A DNA stretch of 45,186 nt from an uncultured Bacillota bacterium (GTDB taxonomy: Bacteria; Bacillota; Clostridia; Tissierellales; Tepidimicrobiaceae): assembly GCA_937967955.1 (NCBI GenBank), contig CALBUB010000072.1:1-45186 (forward strand), read 5' to 3'. Positions 33,566 through 41,148 of the stretch are shown in pieces. The notes under the pieces were generated by a model. That model made no database searches, was not told the origin of the DNA, and worked only from the letters and a program-made list of their open reading frames with translations. The position numbers and the translations under genes were made by a program. Each line of letters opens with the position of its first letter. Position 1 is the first letter of the stretch.

Positions 33566-35456
33566 CTATAACAACTATCTCCCCTGTTTGTTCAAAGCCA
33601 TAGCCACCTAATTCATCTACTCTCCTCTTAAATTCATCAGATTTTAATATTTGGATGAATTTTTTAACCCTAGCATCTTCCAGTAAAGAAAAAGGTACAA
33701 GAAAATCATAGTCTTCATAGGCTACTTCCATAAAGTCCAAATCTAAGGCTTTAGCTGCCGAATATATGCCTAAGCCAGTAGTAGCAGAACCTGTTTTTAC
33801 TGCAGAAGCTACAGCCATGTGGGTAGTCATTTCCCTTTCATAGCCCTTTATATCTGCCGGCTCTATATTTTCCTTGTTTAAATGGTAATCTAATAATATC
33901 CTAGTTCCTGCTCCCCTCTGCCTGTTTACATAGACCACATCATCCCTAACTAGGTCTGAAAAGTCTTTTATTCCTTTTGGATTGCCTTTTTCCACTATAA
34001 AACCTTGATGTCTTCTTACCCCTTTAATAAGGGCCATCTTTTGCCCTTTAAAATACCTCTTCACATAGGGTATATTGTATTCACCAGTATCCATATCCAA
34101 CAGATGGATTGGGGCTATATGACACTCTCCCCTCTTCATGGCTAGTATTCCACCCATACTTCCTACGTGGCCAGAGGTAAGCTGCATCATATCCGCCAAT
34201 ATATCCATTATAATATCGTGACTGCCTACTGAAACAAGGGTCTCCTTTATTTTATTTAATGGCTTTAAAATCCTTACATTTACTGGGCTACCTGCATCCA
34301 CCCCTTCTAAGGATTGGGGAATAATAGCTATTCCATCAGCCTTTACTAAACTCATAGTAACCCCTGCACCACTAGATAAGGGGGTAGCTATCAATTTGTC
34401 ATTAACATAGCCTAAATTTACCCTTATCAATTCTCTATTCTTTAGGGAAGATGTGATTTTCTTAGATATAATTGCCTGCTGGAAAACTTCTTTTTCCTCC
34501 TCTAAACCGATGTACTTTAATATTAAGGGTATAACAAAGGTCTCAAACACCAGATAAGCCGATACTGGATAACCTGGAATGCCTACAACTGGCTTTCCAT
34601 CTATTATGCCCAGGATAGTAGGTTTGCCTGGCTTCATTGCAACTCCATGGACTACCACTTCTCCCAATTCCCTTATAATGTTAGCTGTATAGTCCTGACT
34701 ACCAGCCGATGAACCTGCTCCTATTATTAATAGGTCGTTTTCTTCTACTCCTTTTAATATGGCCTCCTTTAGCTTATCATAATCATCCTCCACAGGGCCA
34801 TATCTATTAGGAATACCCCCATTTTCTAAAACTAGTCCTTCAAATACCCTAGAATTAGAATCTATTATTTTTCCAACTTGGAGCTGGCTAACATCTTCTA
34901 TTATTTCACTGCCAGTAGGTATAATTCCAACTTTAGGCTTTTTATATACCTTTACCTTCTCGATACCCCCCGAAATTAATGCCCCCACATCTATGGAACG
35001 TATCTTATGCCTAGAGGGAAGTATCATTTCAGTAGCCACTATATCTTCTCCAATGGGCCTTACATGCTGCCAGGGATAAGCAGCTTTTAGTATCTGCACT
35101 TTTCCATCTCCTATTTCAATAACATCCTCAATCATTATAACTGCATCATAAGGCTCTTCTATGGGATTGCCTGTATTTATATAAATAAAATCCTTTCCTT
35201 CTTCTAATACTAATGGATTAGTTTCTGTTGCACCCTTAGTAGCTGAAGCTTTTACTGCAATCCCATCCATGGCTGCTGCATTGTAATTTGGAGATGAAAC
35301 TAAGGCATAAACTGCTTCATAGGTTACCCTGTGTAATGAATCTAATACATCTATCTCTTCCCAAGAGGGAGTAATATTAAGCTTTTCATAATATCTTTCC
35401 TTAGCTTGATCCACATCTATATTATCAATATAGATGTTTCTTTTGTGCCTCTCCAT
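33561..35456 (-). CDS. MoeA fused to a PBP-like domain
   Basis: A 631-aa fusion. Residues ~1-405 form MoeA (molybdopterin molybdotransferase), with AAAMDGIAV, IPTGSEI, GAGSSAGSQDYT and KPGKPTILGIIDGKPVVGIPGYPVSA. Residues ~420-631 form a periplasmic-binding-like domain (GSHDIIMDILADMM ... VNRQRGAGTRILLDYHL ... SATTGLGIYSAAKALDL), as in LysR-type/ModA-like sensors that bind oxyanions. The domain lacks a signal and is cytosolic. MoeA inserts molybdate or tungstate into adenylated molybdopterin. The ATG at 35456 has AAAGGTGG upstream. It follows a second moeA by 37 nt, the last gene of the tup operon. Confidence 0.9.
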   Translation of the reverse strand: MERHKRNIYIDNIDVDQAKERYYEKLNITPSWEEIDVLDSLHRVTYEAVYALVSSPNYNAAAMDGIAVKASATKGATETNPLVLEEGKDFIYINTGNPIEEPYDAVIMIEDVIEIGDGKVQILKAAYPWQHVRPIGEDIVATEMILPSRHKIRSIDVGALISGGIEKVKVYKKPKVGIIPTGSEIIEDVSQLQVGKIIDSNSRVFEGLVLENGGIPNRYGPVEDDYDKLKEAILKGVEENDLLIIGAGSSAGSQDYTANIIRELGEVVVHGVAMKPGKPTILGIIDGKPVVGIPGYPVSAYLVFETFVIPLILKYIGLEEEKEVFQQAIISKKITSSLKNRELIRVNLGYVNDKLIATPLSSGAGVTMSLVKADGIAIIPQSLEGVDAGSPVNVRILKPLNKIKETLVSVGSHDIIMDILADMMQLTSGHVGSMGGILAMKRGECHIAPIHLLDMDTGEYNIPYVKRYFKGQKMALIKGVRRHQGFIVEKGNPKGIKDFSDLVRDDVVYVNRQRGAGTRILLDYHLNKENIEPADIKGYEREMTTHMAVASAVKTGSATTGLGIYSAAKALDLDFMEVAYEDYDFLVPFSLLEDARVKKFIQILKSDEFKRRVDELGGYGFEQTGEIVVIE

Positions 35457-35493
35457 TAAACCAACCACCTTTCCCCAGTAACAGCTTTTGTTA

Positions 35494-36720
35494 CTAAATT
35501 AAATAGACCTCCCTTTCTTCTCCTTTATAAGCACCTTCTTCATGAGGCTCTAATACTATATAGCCATCTGAGTTAGATAAAAGACTTATCATGCCAGACT
35601 TACCAAAGTTAGGAGTTGCATAGATTACCCCATCTACTTCTCTCAGTTTAACCATCTGATAAGTTTTCCTACCTGGAGCTGAATGGCAGTTAAAATCCAA
35701 TATTGCTCTCGTTTTTAGAACATAGTCTTTCCTTCCCATTTTTTCCTTTATAAAAGCTTCTACTATAGCTTTAAATACTACAATAGAAGATACAGGATGG
35801 CCTGGTAATCCAAATATTGCTTTTCCCTTTCCTTCCCCAACAATAGTAGGTTTACCAGGTTTAATGGCTATACCATGAACTAATACACCTTTTCCGCTAA
35901 AAGAGTTAATCACTTTGGCTGTGTAATCCCTTGCTCCTACTGAACTTCCTCCAGATATAAGTACTATATCAGAAATGTCTAAAGCCTTTTCCACCTCAGC
36001 TCTAAGCAGTTGATAATTATCCTTAACTAGAGCCTTGCCTACAACTTGACCTCCTAATCTTACTATCAGAGAATGAAGAGTATAAGCATTTATATCCCTT
36101 ACTTTACCTAATTCCAGTTTTTCATCAATGTCCACTATTTCATCTCCAGTAGAGATGATGTAAAATCTAGGTTTTTTATATACTTTTACCTTGGATCTTC
36201 CTAAGGCTGCCAATACTCCTATTGCCTCAGGGGTAAGGAGCCTACCCTTTTTTAAAGCAATTTCGCCCTCCTTTATGTCATCTCCCTTATAGATGATGTT
36301 TTCATGAGCAGATATGGATTTATATACCATTAAGCTTTCTCCGTCTAATTTTTCAGTATCCTCTATCATTATTACTCCGTCTGCTCCTTGGGGAACCATT
36401 CCCCCAGTTGGCACATACATAGCTTCTCCAGCTTTTATGGCTTTATCTGGAATCTCACCCATCTTAACTTCTCCTATTATATTTAAAAGGCTTGGAACTG
36501 TTTGGCTAGCACCATGGCTATCTTGGGATCTAATAGCATAACCATCTACTGTAGAACGGTTAAATTCGGGTACATTAATATCAGATATTATATCTTCTGC
36601 TAAGACCCTATTAGTACAATCCAATATATGTACTTCCTCTACTTCCAGATGGAAGTTACTAAAATTTTTCATAAGCCTTTTTTGGGCCTCCTCCACTGAT
36701 ATAAGATCAAAAAACTCCAT
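35494..36720 (-). CDS. moeA: Molybdopterin molybdotransferase MoeA
   Basis: A 408-aa single-domain-set MoeA: NRSTVDGYAIR, VPTGGMVPQGADGVIMIEDTE, IISTGDEIV, SGGSSVGARDYT and KPGKPTIVGEGKGKAIFGLPGHPVSS. It inserts Mo or W into the pterin dithiolene. The ATG lies inside the end of tupC (14-nt overlap), with AAAGGTGG upstream, so it is translationally coupled to the tungstate transporter genes. This coupling suggests it handles tungstate. Confidence 0.94.
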   Translation of the reverse strand: MEFFDLISVEEAQKRLMKNFSNFHLEVEEVHILDCTNRVLAEDIISDINVPEFNRSTVDGYAIRSQDSHGASQTVPSLLNIIGEVKMGEIPDKAIKAGEAMYVPTGGMVPQGADGVIMIEDTEKLDGESLMVYKSISAHENIIYKGDDIKEGEIALKKGRLLTPEAIGVLAALGRSKVKVYKKPRFYIISTGDEIVDIDEKLELGKVRDINAYTLHSLIVRLGGQVVGKALVKDNYQLLRAEVEKALDISDIVLISGGSSVGARDYTAKVINSFSGKGVLVHGIAIKPGKPTIVGEGKGKAIFGLPGHPVSSIVVFKAIVEAFIKEKMGRKDYVLKTRAILDFNCHSAPGRKTYQMVKLREVDGVIYATPNFGKSGMISLLSNSDGYIVLEPHEEGAYKGEEREVYLI

Positions 36721-37354
36721 CTAAATAAACCACCTTTCCCCAATCCAATTGGATAATCCTATCACATAATCTTTTAGCTTGTTGAAGATTGTGGGTGACT
36801 ATGAGAACAGTCCCCTTTGTTTCCTTATTAAATCTAATTATCTCCCTTTCCATGATATTCATAGATTCTGGATCAATATTGGATGTAGGTTCATCTAATA
36901 ATAACAATTCTGGTTCGAATACTAGAGCCCTTGCCAAGCTAACCTTTTGGGATTCTCCTCCAGAAAGGAGATGACCCTTTTTATCCTTAAGGTCTTCTAT
37001 TTGGAATCTTTCCATTATTTCTTCTACCTTTTTTCTGCGGCTTCCTTTATCGACTTTTCTTACCTTTAGTGGATATTCTATATTATCAAATACTTTACTT
37101 CTAAATAAATAGGGTTTTTGGGTTACTAAGGTCATCTTCTTGTATACTTCCCCATTTAATGGCTGGCCGTTATATTTTATGGTACCCGTAAAGTCTGAGT
37201 CTAAACCGGATATAATCCTCATAAGAGTGCTCTTTCCTGAGCCATTTAGTCCAATTAAGCCAGTTATTTTTCCTTCTTCAATCTCCAGTTTGTCTATATC
37301 AAGTATTAATTTATCTGAATAATATTTTTTTAGCCCTTCTATTTGAATATGCAT
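36707..37354 (-). CDS. tupC: Tungstate ABC transporter ATP-binding protein
   Basis: A 215-aa ABC ATPase with Walker A GLNGSGKST, signature LSGGESQKVSLARAL, Walker B LLLLDEPTSNID and His in VTHN. It belongs with the tupA and tupB genes upstream. The ATG at 37354 has GGAG 9 nt upstream; the ATG three codons earlier overlaps the tupB stop and has no room for a ribosome-binding site. Confidence 0.93.
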   Translation of the reverse strand: MHIQIEGLKKYYSDKLILDIDKLEIEEGKITGLIGLNGSGKSTLMRIISGLDSDFTGTIKYNGQPLNGEVYKKMTLVTQKPYLFRSKVFDNIEYPLKVRKVDKGSRRKKVEEIMERFQIEDLKDKKGHLLSGGESQKVSLARALVFEPELLLLDEPTSNIDPESMNIMEREIIRFNKETKGTVLIVTHNLQQAKRLCDRIIQLDWGKVVYLDGVF

Positions 37355-37355
37355 A

Positions 37356-38054
37356 TTAATCATCTCCAGTATATTTATAGATTAAACTATTTACTATAAA
37401 GGATATGAGAAGCAGTACTATCCCCAAAGCAATTGCCATAGGATAATCCCCCATGGATTTCATCATGGAGATGGTAGTGGTTATAACCCTTGTCCTGTAT
37501 CTAATATTACCACCTACAAGCATAACTGCTCCAACTTCAGATATGGCTCTTGAAAAGGCAGTTACCACATTAACCATCAAATCTATCCTAAGCTCTTTTA
37601 TAATCAATATGATTATATCCTTTTGTCCAGCCCCTAATGTTTTTCCTATCTTTTCTATTTCCTTACCCCTATTTTTACCAAGACTATAGGTAAGTCCTAG
37701 TATAAGGGGAGTTACTAGCAGGGTTTGGGCTATTATCATGGCCTTTGGAGTATACATAAGATCAAATCTACCTAAAGGTCCTCTCCTTGAGAGTATTATA
37801 GCCACAAGTAGTCCTACAACAACTGAGGGTATACTCATAAAAGTATACAATATTCTAGAAAGGACTCTTTTCCTCTTAAATTCCTTTATACCTAAATATA
37901 TTCCTACAGGGATAAATAAAATAGATGCAATAATGGTAGCTGATGAGGAAACGAATAAGGATAGGAATATTATGTCATAGATTTCCTTATCAAAGCCTAC
38001 TAAAAGTCTAATTGCTTCTTTGAAACCCTCAACTATGTAATCTATGGCAATCAC
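37356..38054 (-). CDS. tupB: Tungstate ABC transporter permease
   Basis: A 232-aa membrane protein with about five to six helices and the ABC-permease EAA-like loop SRAISEVGAVMLVGGNIRYRTRVITT, typical of TupB/WtpB/ModB. It starts at GTG (38054) with a weak ribosome-binding site (AGGGCG is very close), so expression may be low relative to tupA. It is separated from tupA by a hairpin terminator/attenuator. Confidence 0.92.
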   Translation of the reverse strand: MIAIDYIVEGFKEAIRLLVGFDKEIYDIIFLSLFVSSSATIIASILFIPVGIYLGIKEFKRKRVLSRILYTFMSIPSVVVGLLVAIILSRRGPLGRFDLMYTPKAMIIAQTLLVTPLILGLTYSLGKNRGKEIEKIGKTLGAGQKDIIILIIKELRIDLMVNVVTAFSRAISEVGAVMLVGGNIRYRTRVITTTISMMKSMGDYPMAIALGIVLLLISFIVNSLIYKYTGDD

Positions 38055-38073
38055 CGCCCTATGCTTATTACCT

Positions 38074-38106
38074 AGAAAAAGAGACAGGTACAGAAACCTG
38101 TCTCTT
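38074..38106 (-). terminator. Intercistronic terminator/attenuator between tupA and tupB
   Basis: An 11-bp stem AAGAGACAGGT / ACCTGTCTCTT with a 6-nt loop runs into TTTTT on the minus strand, 43 nt after the tupA stop and 20 nt before tupB. It would lower tupB/tupC/moeA transcription relative to the binding protein. Confidence 0.75.
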
Positions 38107-38148
38107 GTCTGTACCCTCTCTTATTCAAATTATAACTATACATATGTA

Positions 38149-39054
38149 TTATTTTGCATTTGGTGTAAATAGAGGTTGTCCAAATTCTTCTACTCCAAAC
38201 TCACCTATAACTTTTTGAATTTCATCTGATAGGATCCATTCCATGAATTTTTGAGCCCCTTCTGCATTTATATTTTCATTCTTTTCTGGATTTACTGGTA
38301 TTATACCATATTGGTTAAATAGTTTCTCGTCTCCTTCAACTAGAATTTCTAGCTCTAATGTATCTCTCATACTTAAATAAGTTGCTCTATCTGAAAGAGT
38401 ATATGCTAACTCCTCATTTGCCATAGCTAGTACATCACCCATACCTGAGCCTGCTTCTATGTACCAATCCCCTTCTGGGGTAATATCTGCTTTTTCCCAT
38501 AAGCTTAATTCCTTCTTATGGGTACCTGAATCGTCCCCTCTAGATACGAATTTAGCTTTATTTTCTGCTATAGCAGTAAAAGCCCCCACTATATCATTTG
38601 GATGGTTTTCCTTCAATTTTGCAGGATCGTCCTTTGGACCTACAAGTATGTAATCATTATACATTACATCTCTTCTTTCAAGGCCATGACCTTCTGCTAC
38701 AAATTCCTCCTCTGATGCTTTAGCGTGAACCAATAGGATATCTGCTTCACCATTTCTTCCCATTTCTAGAGCTTGTCCAGTTCCTACAGCCACAACATCC
38801 ACTTTAATACCAGTCTCTTCCTCAAACATAGGTACAATGTGATCTAGCAAGCCACTGTCTTGAGTACTTGTAGTTGTAGCTAATATTAGCCTTTGAGAGT
38901 CATCTCCTTTAGTTTCTTCTGCTTCATTTTGAGCTTCTTCTTGAGTTCCTTCTTCCCCTGTTTCTGGCTCTGTATCAGCAGCTGGTTGACTACAGCCTAC
39001 TAATAAGGCCAATATGAGGATTAGTGTTAAAAGTAGTGTTGAAAACCTTTTCAT
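38149..39054 (-). CDS. tupA: Tungstate-binding lipoprotein
   Basis: A 301-aa lipoprotein: signal with lipobox LLVGC (C21), an acidic Glu/Gln/Thr-rich linker (~24-52), then the binding domain. The TupA hallmarks are ATTTSTQDSGLLDHI (oxyanion-binding TTTS) and VDVVAVGTGQALEMGRNGEADILLVHA, with FVSRGDDSGTHKKE later. TupA binds tungstate with high selectivity over molybdate in known cases. AGGAGGGGG precedes the ATG. A riboswitch-like RNA and a terminator lie between it and fdhD. Confidence 0.95.
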   Translation of the reverse strand: MKRFSTLLLTLILILALLVGCSQPAADTEPETGEEGTQEEAQNEAEETKGDDSQRLILATTTSTQDSGLLDHIVPMFEEETGIKVDVVAVGTGQALEMGRNGEADILLVHAKASEEEFVAEGHGLERRDVMYNDYILVGPKDDPAKLKENHPNDIVGAFTAIAENKAKFVSRGDDSGTHKKELSLWEKADITPEGDWYIEAGSGMGDVLAMANEELAYTLSDRATYLSMRDTLELEILVEGDEKLFNQYGIIPVNPEKNENINAEGAQKFMEWILSDEIQKVIGEFGVEEFGQPLFTPNAK

Positions 39055-39121
39055 AAAAAATCCCCCTCCTATGATTCTTAATTTAGAAAGTCCTTGTTGT
39101 ACAAGAACTTTCTAAATTTAT

Positions 39122-39150
39122 AAAAAAACAGTCCTGGAAAGGACTGTTTT
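39122..39150 (-). terminator. Terminator in the tupA leader (riboswitch expression platform)
   Basis: A 10-bp stem AAAACAGTCC / GGACTGTTTT with a 6-nt loop and a seven-T run lies between the aptamer candidate and tupA. In this position it can act as the off state of a transcriptional riboswitch. Confidence 0.8.
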
Positions 39151-39169
39151 TAGCATAATAATACAATTA

Positions 39170-39261
39170 AATGCCATTTCCTTTCCAAATACGGGAGGCA
39201 TTAGGATTTCTCCTAATACCCATCGGCGTAACTTCATAGCTTATAGCCTTAGAAGATTACG
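39170..39261 (-). promoter_or_regulatory. Moco/Tuco-family riboswitch candidate upstream of tupA
   Basis: On the minus strand: a helix between CGTAATCTTC (39261) and GAAGTTACG (39235), then CGATGGG, a hairpin TTAGGA-GAAA-TCCTAA with a GNRA loop, and TGCCTCCCGTATTTGG then AAAGGAAATGGCA, where TGCC pairs with GGCA. CCTCCC followed by GGAAAGG and the GNRA hairpin are what I remember of the Moco RNA motif. The 5' helix overlaps the last codons of fdhD. Known members sense molybdenum or tungsten cofactor and control such operons. Followed by a terminator, it would switch tupABC-moeA off when cofactor is plentiful. Confidence 0.72.
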
Positions 39262-40031
39262 CTCGGAAAATTGGCATAGATATTCATTTTTTCTCCCCTT
39301 ACAAAACCAATAAGAGTAATTTTAAGCTTCTGGGCTATTTCTATTGCAAGACTTGTAGGTGCAGATCTGGAAACTATAATGGGAATTTGTCTTTTTGCTG
39401 CTTTTATAAGTATCTCAGAAGATATCCTACCACTGGTAAGTATTATCTTATCACTAGTATCTATGCCTTCTAAAAAAGCTTTTCCAAAGACCTTATCTAA
39501 AGCATTGTGCCTTCCAATATCCTCTTTAAATATAATTATACCATCTAAACTACATAAGGCACAACTATGAACCCCTCCAGTTTCTAAAAACAATTTAGAA
39601 CTTTTATTAAATTCCCTCATTAAAGCCTTAATCCTGTCTGCTGGTGCAACTAGAGGTTTTTCAATCTTTTTAGACCTGAAGGAGTCTACTACATTATAGA
39701 AAACTGTTCCTTTACCACAGCCTGATGTTATAGTCCTTTTACCCCTAAATTCTTCATTAAATGGGTTTATATTGTTCACATATACATAGGCTATTCCCTT
39801 TTCATCCTCTATCAAAAGCCTATCCACATCTGTAAGGGAGGAAATAAAGCCTTCTGAATATAAAAAGCCAATAGTAAGTTCTTTTAAAGAATTAGGACTA
39901 CAAAGTAATGTAATTATTTCTTTATCGTTTATATATATGGTAAAAGGATATTCTGAAGCAACTACATCCTCTTCTTCTGTTCTATTATCCCCTTTGACCC
40001 TAATAATATTGACCTTTTTAGTATGCTCCAT
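39249..40031 (-). CDS. fdhD: Formate dehydrogenase accessory sulfurtransferase
   Basis: A 260-aa FdhD with the conserved sulfur-relay pair in GGVHSCALC (CxxC), the N-terminal EYPFTIYINDKE and IGRHNALDK, and the region TSGRISSEILIKAAK. It moves sulfur from a cysteine desulfurase to the Mo/W cofactor so that FdhA becomes active. GAGGGAG fits the ATG at 40031; an ATG eight codons earlier lacks a site. The 3' end of the gene doubles as part of the riboswitch candidate. Confidence 0.95.
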   Translation of the reverse strand: MEHTKKVNIIRVKGDNRTEEEDVVASEYPFTIYINDKEIITLLCSPNSLKELTIGFLYSEGFISSLTDVDRLLIEDEKGIAYVYVNNINPFNEEFRGKRTITSGCGKGTVFYNVVDSFRSKKIEKPLVAPADRIKALMREFNKSSKLFLETGGVHSCALCSLDGIIIFKEDIGRHNALDKVFGKAFLEGIDTSDKIILTSGRISSEILIKAAKRQIPIIVSRSAPTSLAIEIAQKLKITLIGFVRGEKMNIYANFPSVIF

Positions 40032-40047
40032 CCTAATCTCCCTCAAT

Positions 40048-40647
40048 TTAATCATTTATAGTCTGTAGGTATTCTTCTAAATCCTTTCTAGTATTAAGAT
40101 TTAAAAACATATCCCAATTGGGACTAAAGCTTCTAGCTTCTTCCTCTTCTATATAGTAGACAGGTAATTTATTTATTAAGGAGTTTACCGACCGCATATC
40201 CTTAGCTAAATGTTTTTCAATATGCTCTATCATATCCCTTGAATAAAAGGCATTAAAGGGCTCTATCCATTCTCCATATTTGGTAATGCAAGCTAGCACA
40301 TCCTTGTCTTTTAAGGTATTTTTCATAAACCTTATATAGTCCAAATTGATATTAGGCATATCGCAGGCTATAAAGTATACAAAGTGGCTGCTTGCTTCCA
40401 CTAAGCCTGCATGTATACCTGATAATGGACCTTTGTTTGGTATTTTGTCTTCTGTAATCTTATCTGTATATCCTATATAGTATTGGGGTTTATTGGTAAC
40501 CAGTATTATCTCCTCAAACTCTTTCTTTAACTTTTTTCTTATAATGTCTATAAGCCTTCTCCTTTTTATCATAAGAAATTGCTTGTCAAAACCCATTCTA
40601 GTGCTTTTGCCACCAGCTAGTATTACAGCTGTACCAAACTTTTTCAT
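40048..40647 (-). CDS. mobA: Molybdenum cofactor guanylyltransferase
   Basis: A 199-aa nucleotidyltransferase with AVILAGGKSTRMGFDKQ (GTP binding, N-terminal), PLSGIHAGL and ACDMPN (metal Asp). MobA adds GMP to make the bis-MGD form used by formate dehydrogenases. The ATG at 40647 has AGGTGG upstream and gives the usual MKKFGTAVILAGG start. It follows mogA by 8 nt and precedes fdhD by 16 nt. Confidence 0.94.
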   Translation of the reverse strand: MKKFGTAVILAGGKSTRMGFDKQFLMIKRRRLIDIIRKKLKKEFEEIILVTNKPQYYIGYTDKITEDKIPNKGPLSGIHAGLVEASSHFVYFIACDMPNINLDYIRFMKNTLKDKDVLACITKYGEWIEPFNAFYSRDMIEHIEKHLAKDMRSVNSLINKLPVYYIEEEEARSFSPNWDMFLNLNTRKDLEEYLQTIND

Positions 40648-40655
40648 ACCTCCAC

Positions 40656-41144
40656 CTACCTGGCACAATCATGAGCTTTATCCTTTAATATCTCTAGTCC
40701 ATGGTGGACACTATCTAAAATATAATCTAAAGCCTCCTTTACAGCCTTAGGGCTTCCTGGCAGATTTATAATTAAAGTTTCCTTCCTTATGCCTGCTACT
40801 GCCCTTGAAAGCATAGCTCTTGGAGTTATGCTGAGGCTATAATATCTTATAGCCTCAGCAATTCCATTAGCCATTCTATCACAAGCTTTAATTGTGGCTT
40901 CTGGAGTTACATCCCTTTTACCAAAGCCTGTACCTCCTGTTGTTAAAATCAAATCTAGCTTCAGCTCATCAGCCATGTATATCATTTCCTTTAAAAGAGC
41001 CTCTTCATCATCGGGAAGTACTACATGTCTTTCTACTTTATAGCCAAAAGCCTCTACAACTTCCTTTATAGTCTTTCCACTAATATCTTCCCTCTCCCCT
41101 TTATAGCCCTTATCGCTAGCTGTGATTATTCCTACCTTAAACAT
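40656..41144 (-). CDS. mogA: Molybdopterin adenylyltransferase (MogA/MoaB family)
   Basis: A 162-aa protein with the MogA/MoaB signature LTTGGTGFGKRDVTPEA, IITASDKGYKGEREDISG at the start and NLPGSPKAVKEAL. It adenylates molybdopterin before MoeA inserts the metal. MogA and MoaB cannot be told apart by eye, so the symbol is tentative. It starts 4 nt after fdhA, with GGGAG upstream. Confidence 0.9.
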   Translation of the reverse strand: MFKVGIITASDKGYKGEREDISGKTIKEVVEAFGYKVERHVVLPDDEEALLKEMIYMADELKLDLILTTGGTGFGKRDVTPEATIKACDRMANGIAEAIRYYSLSITPRAMLSRAVAGIRKETLIINLPGSPKAVKEALDYILDSVHHGLEILKDKAHDCAR

Positions 41145-41148
41145 TTAA

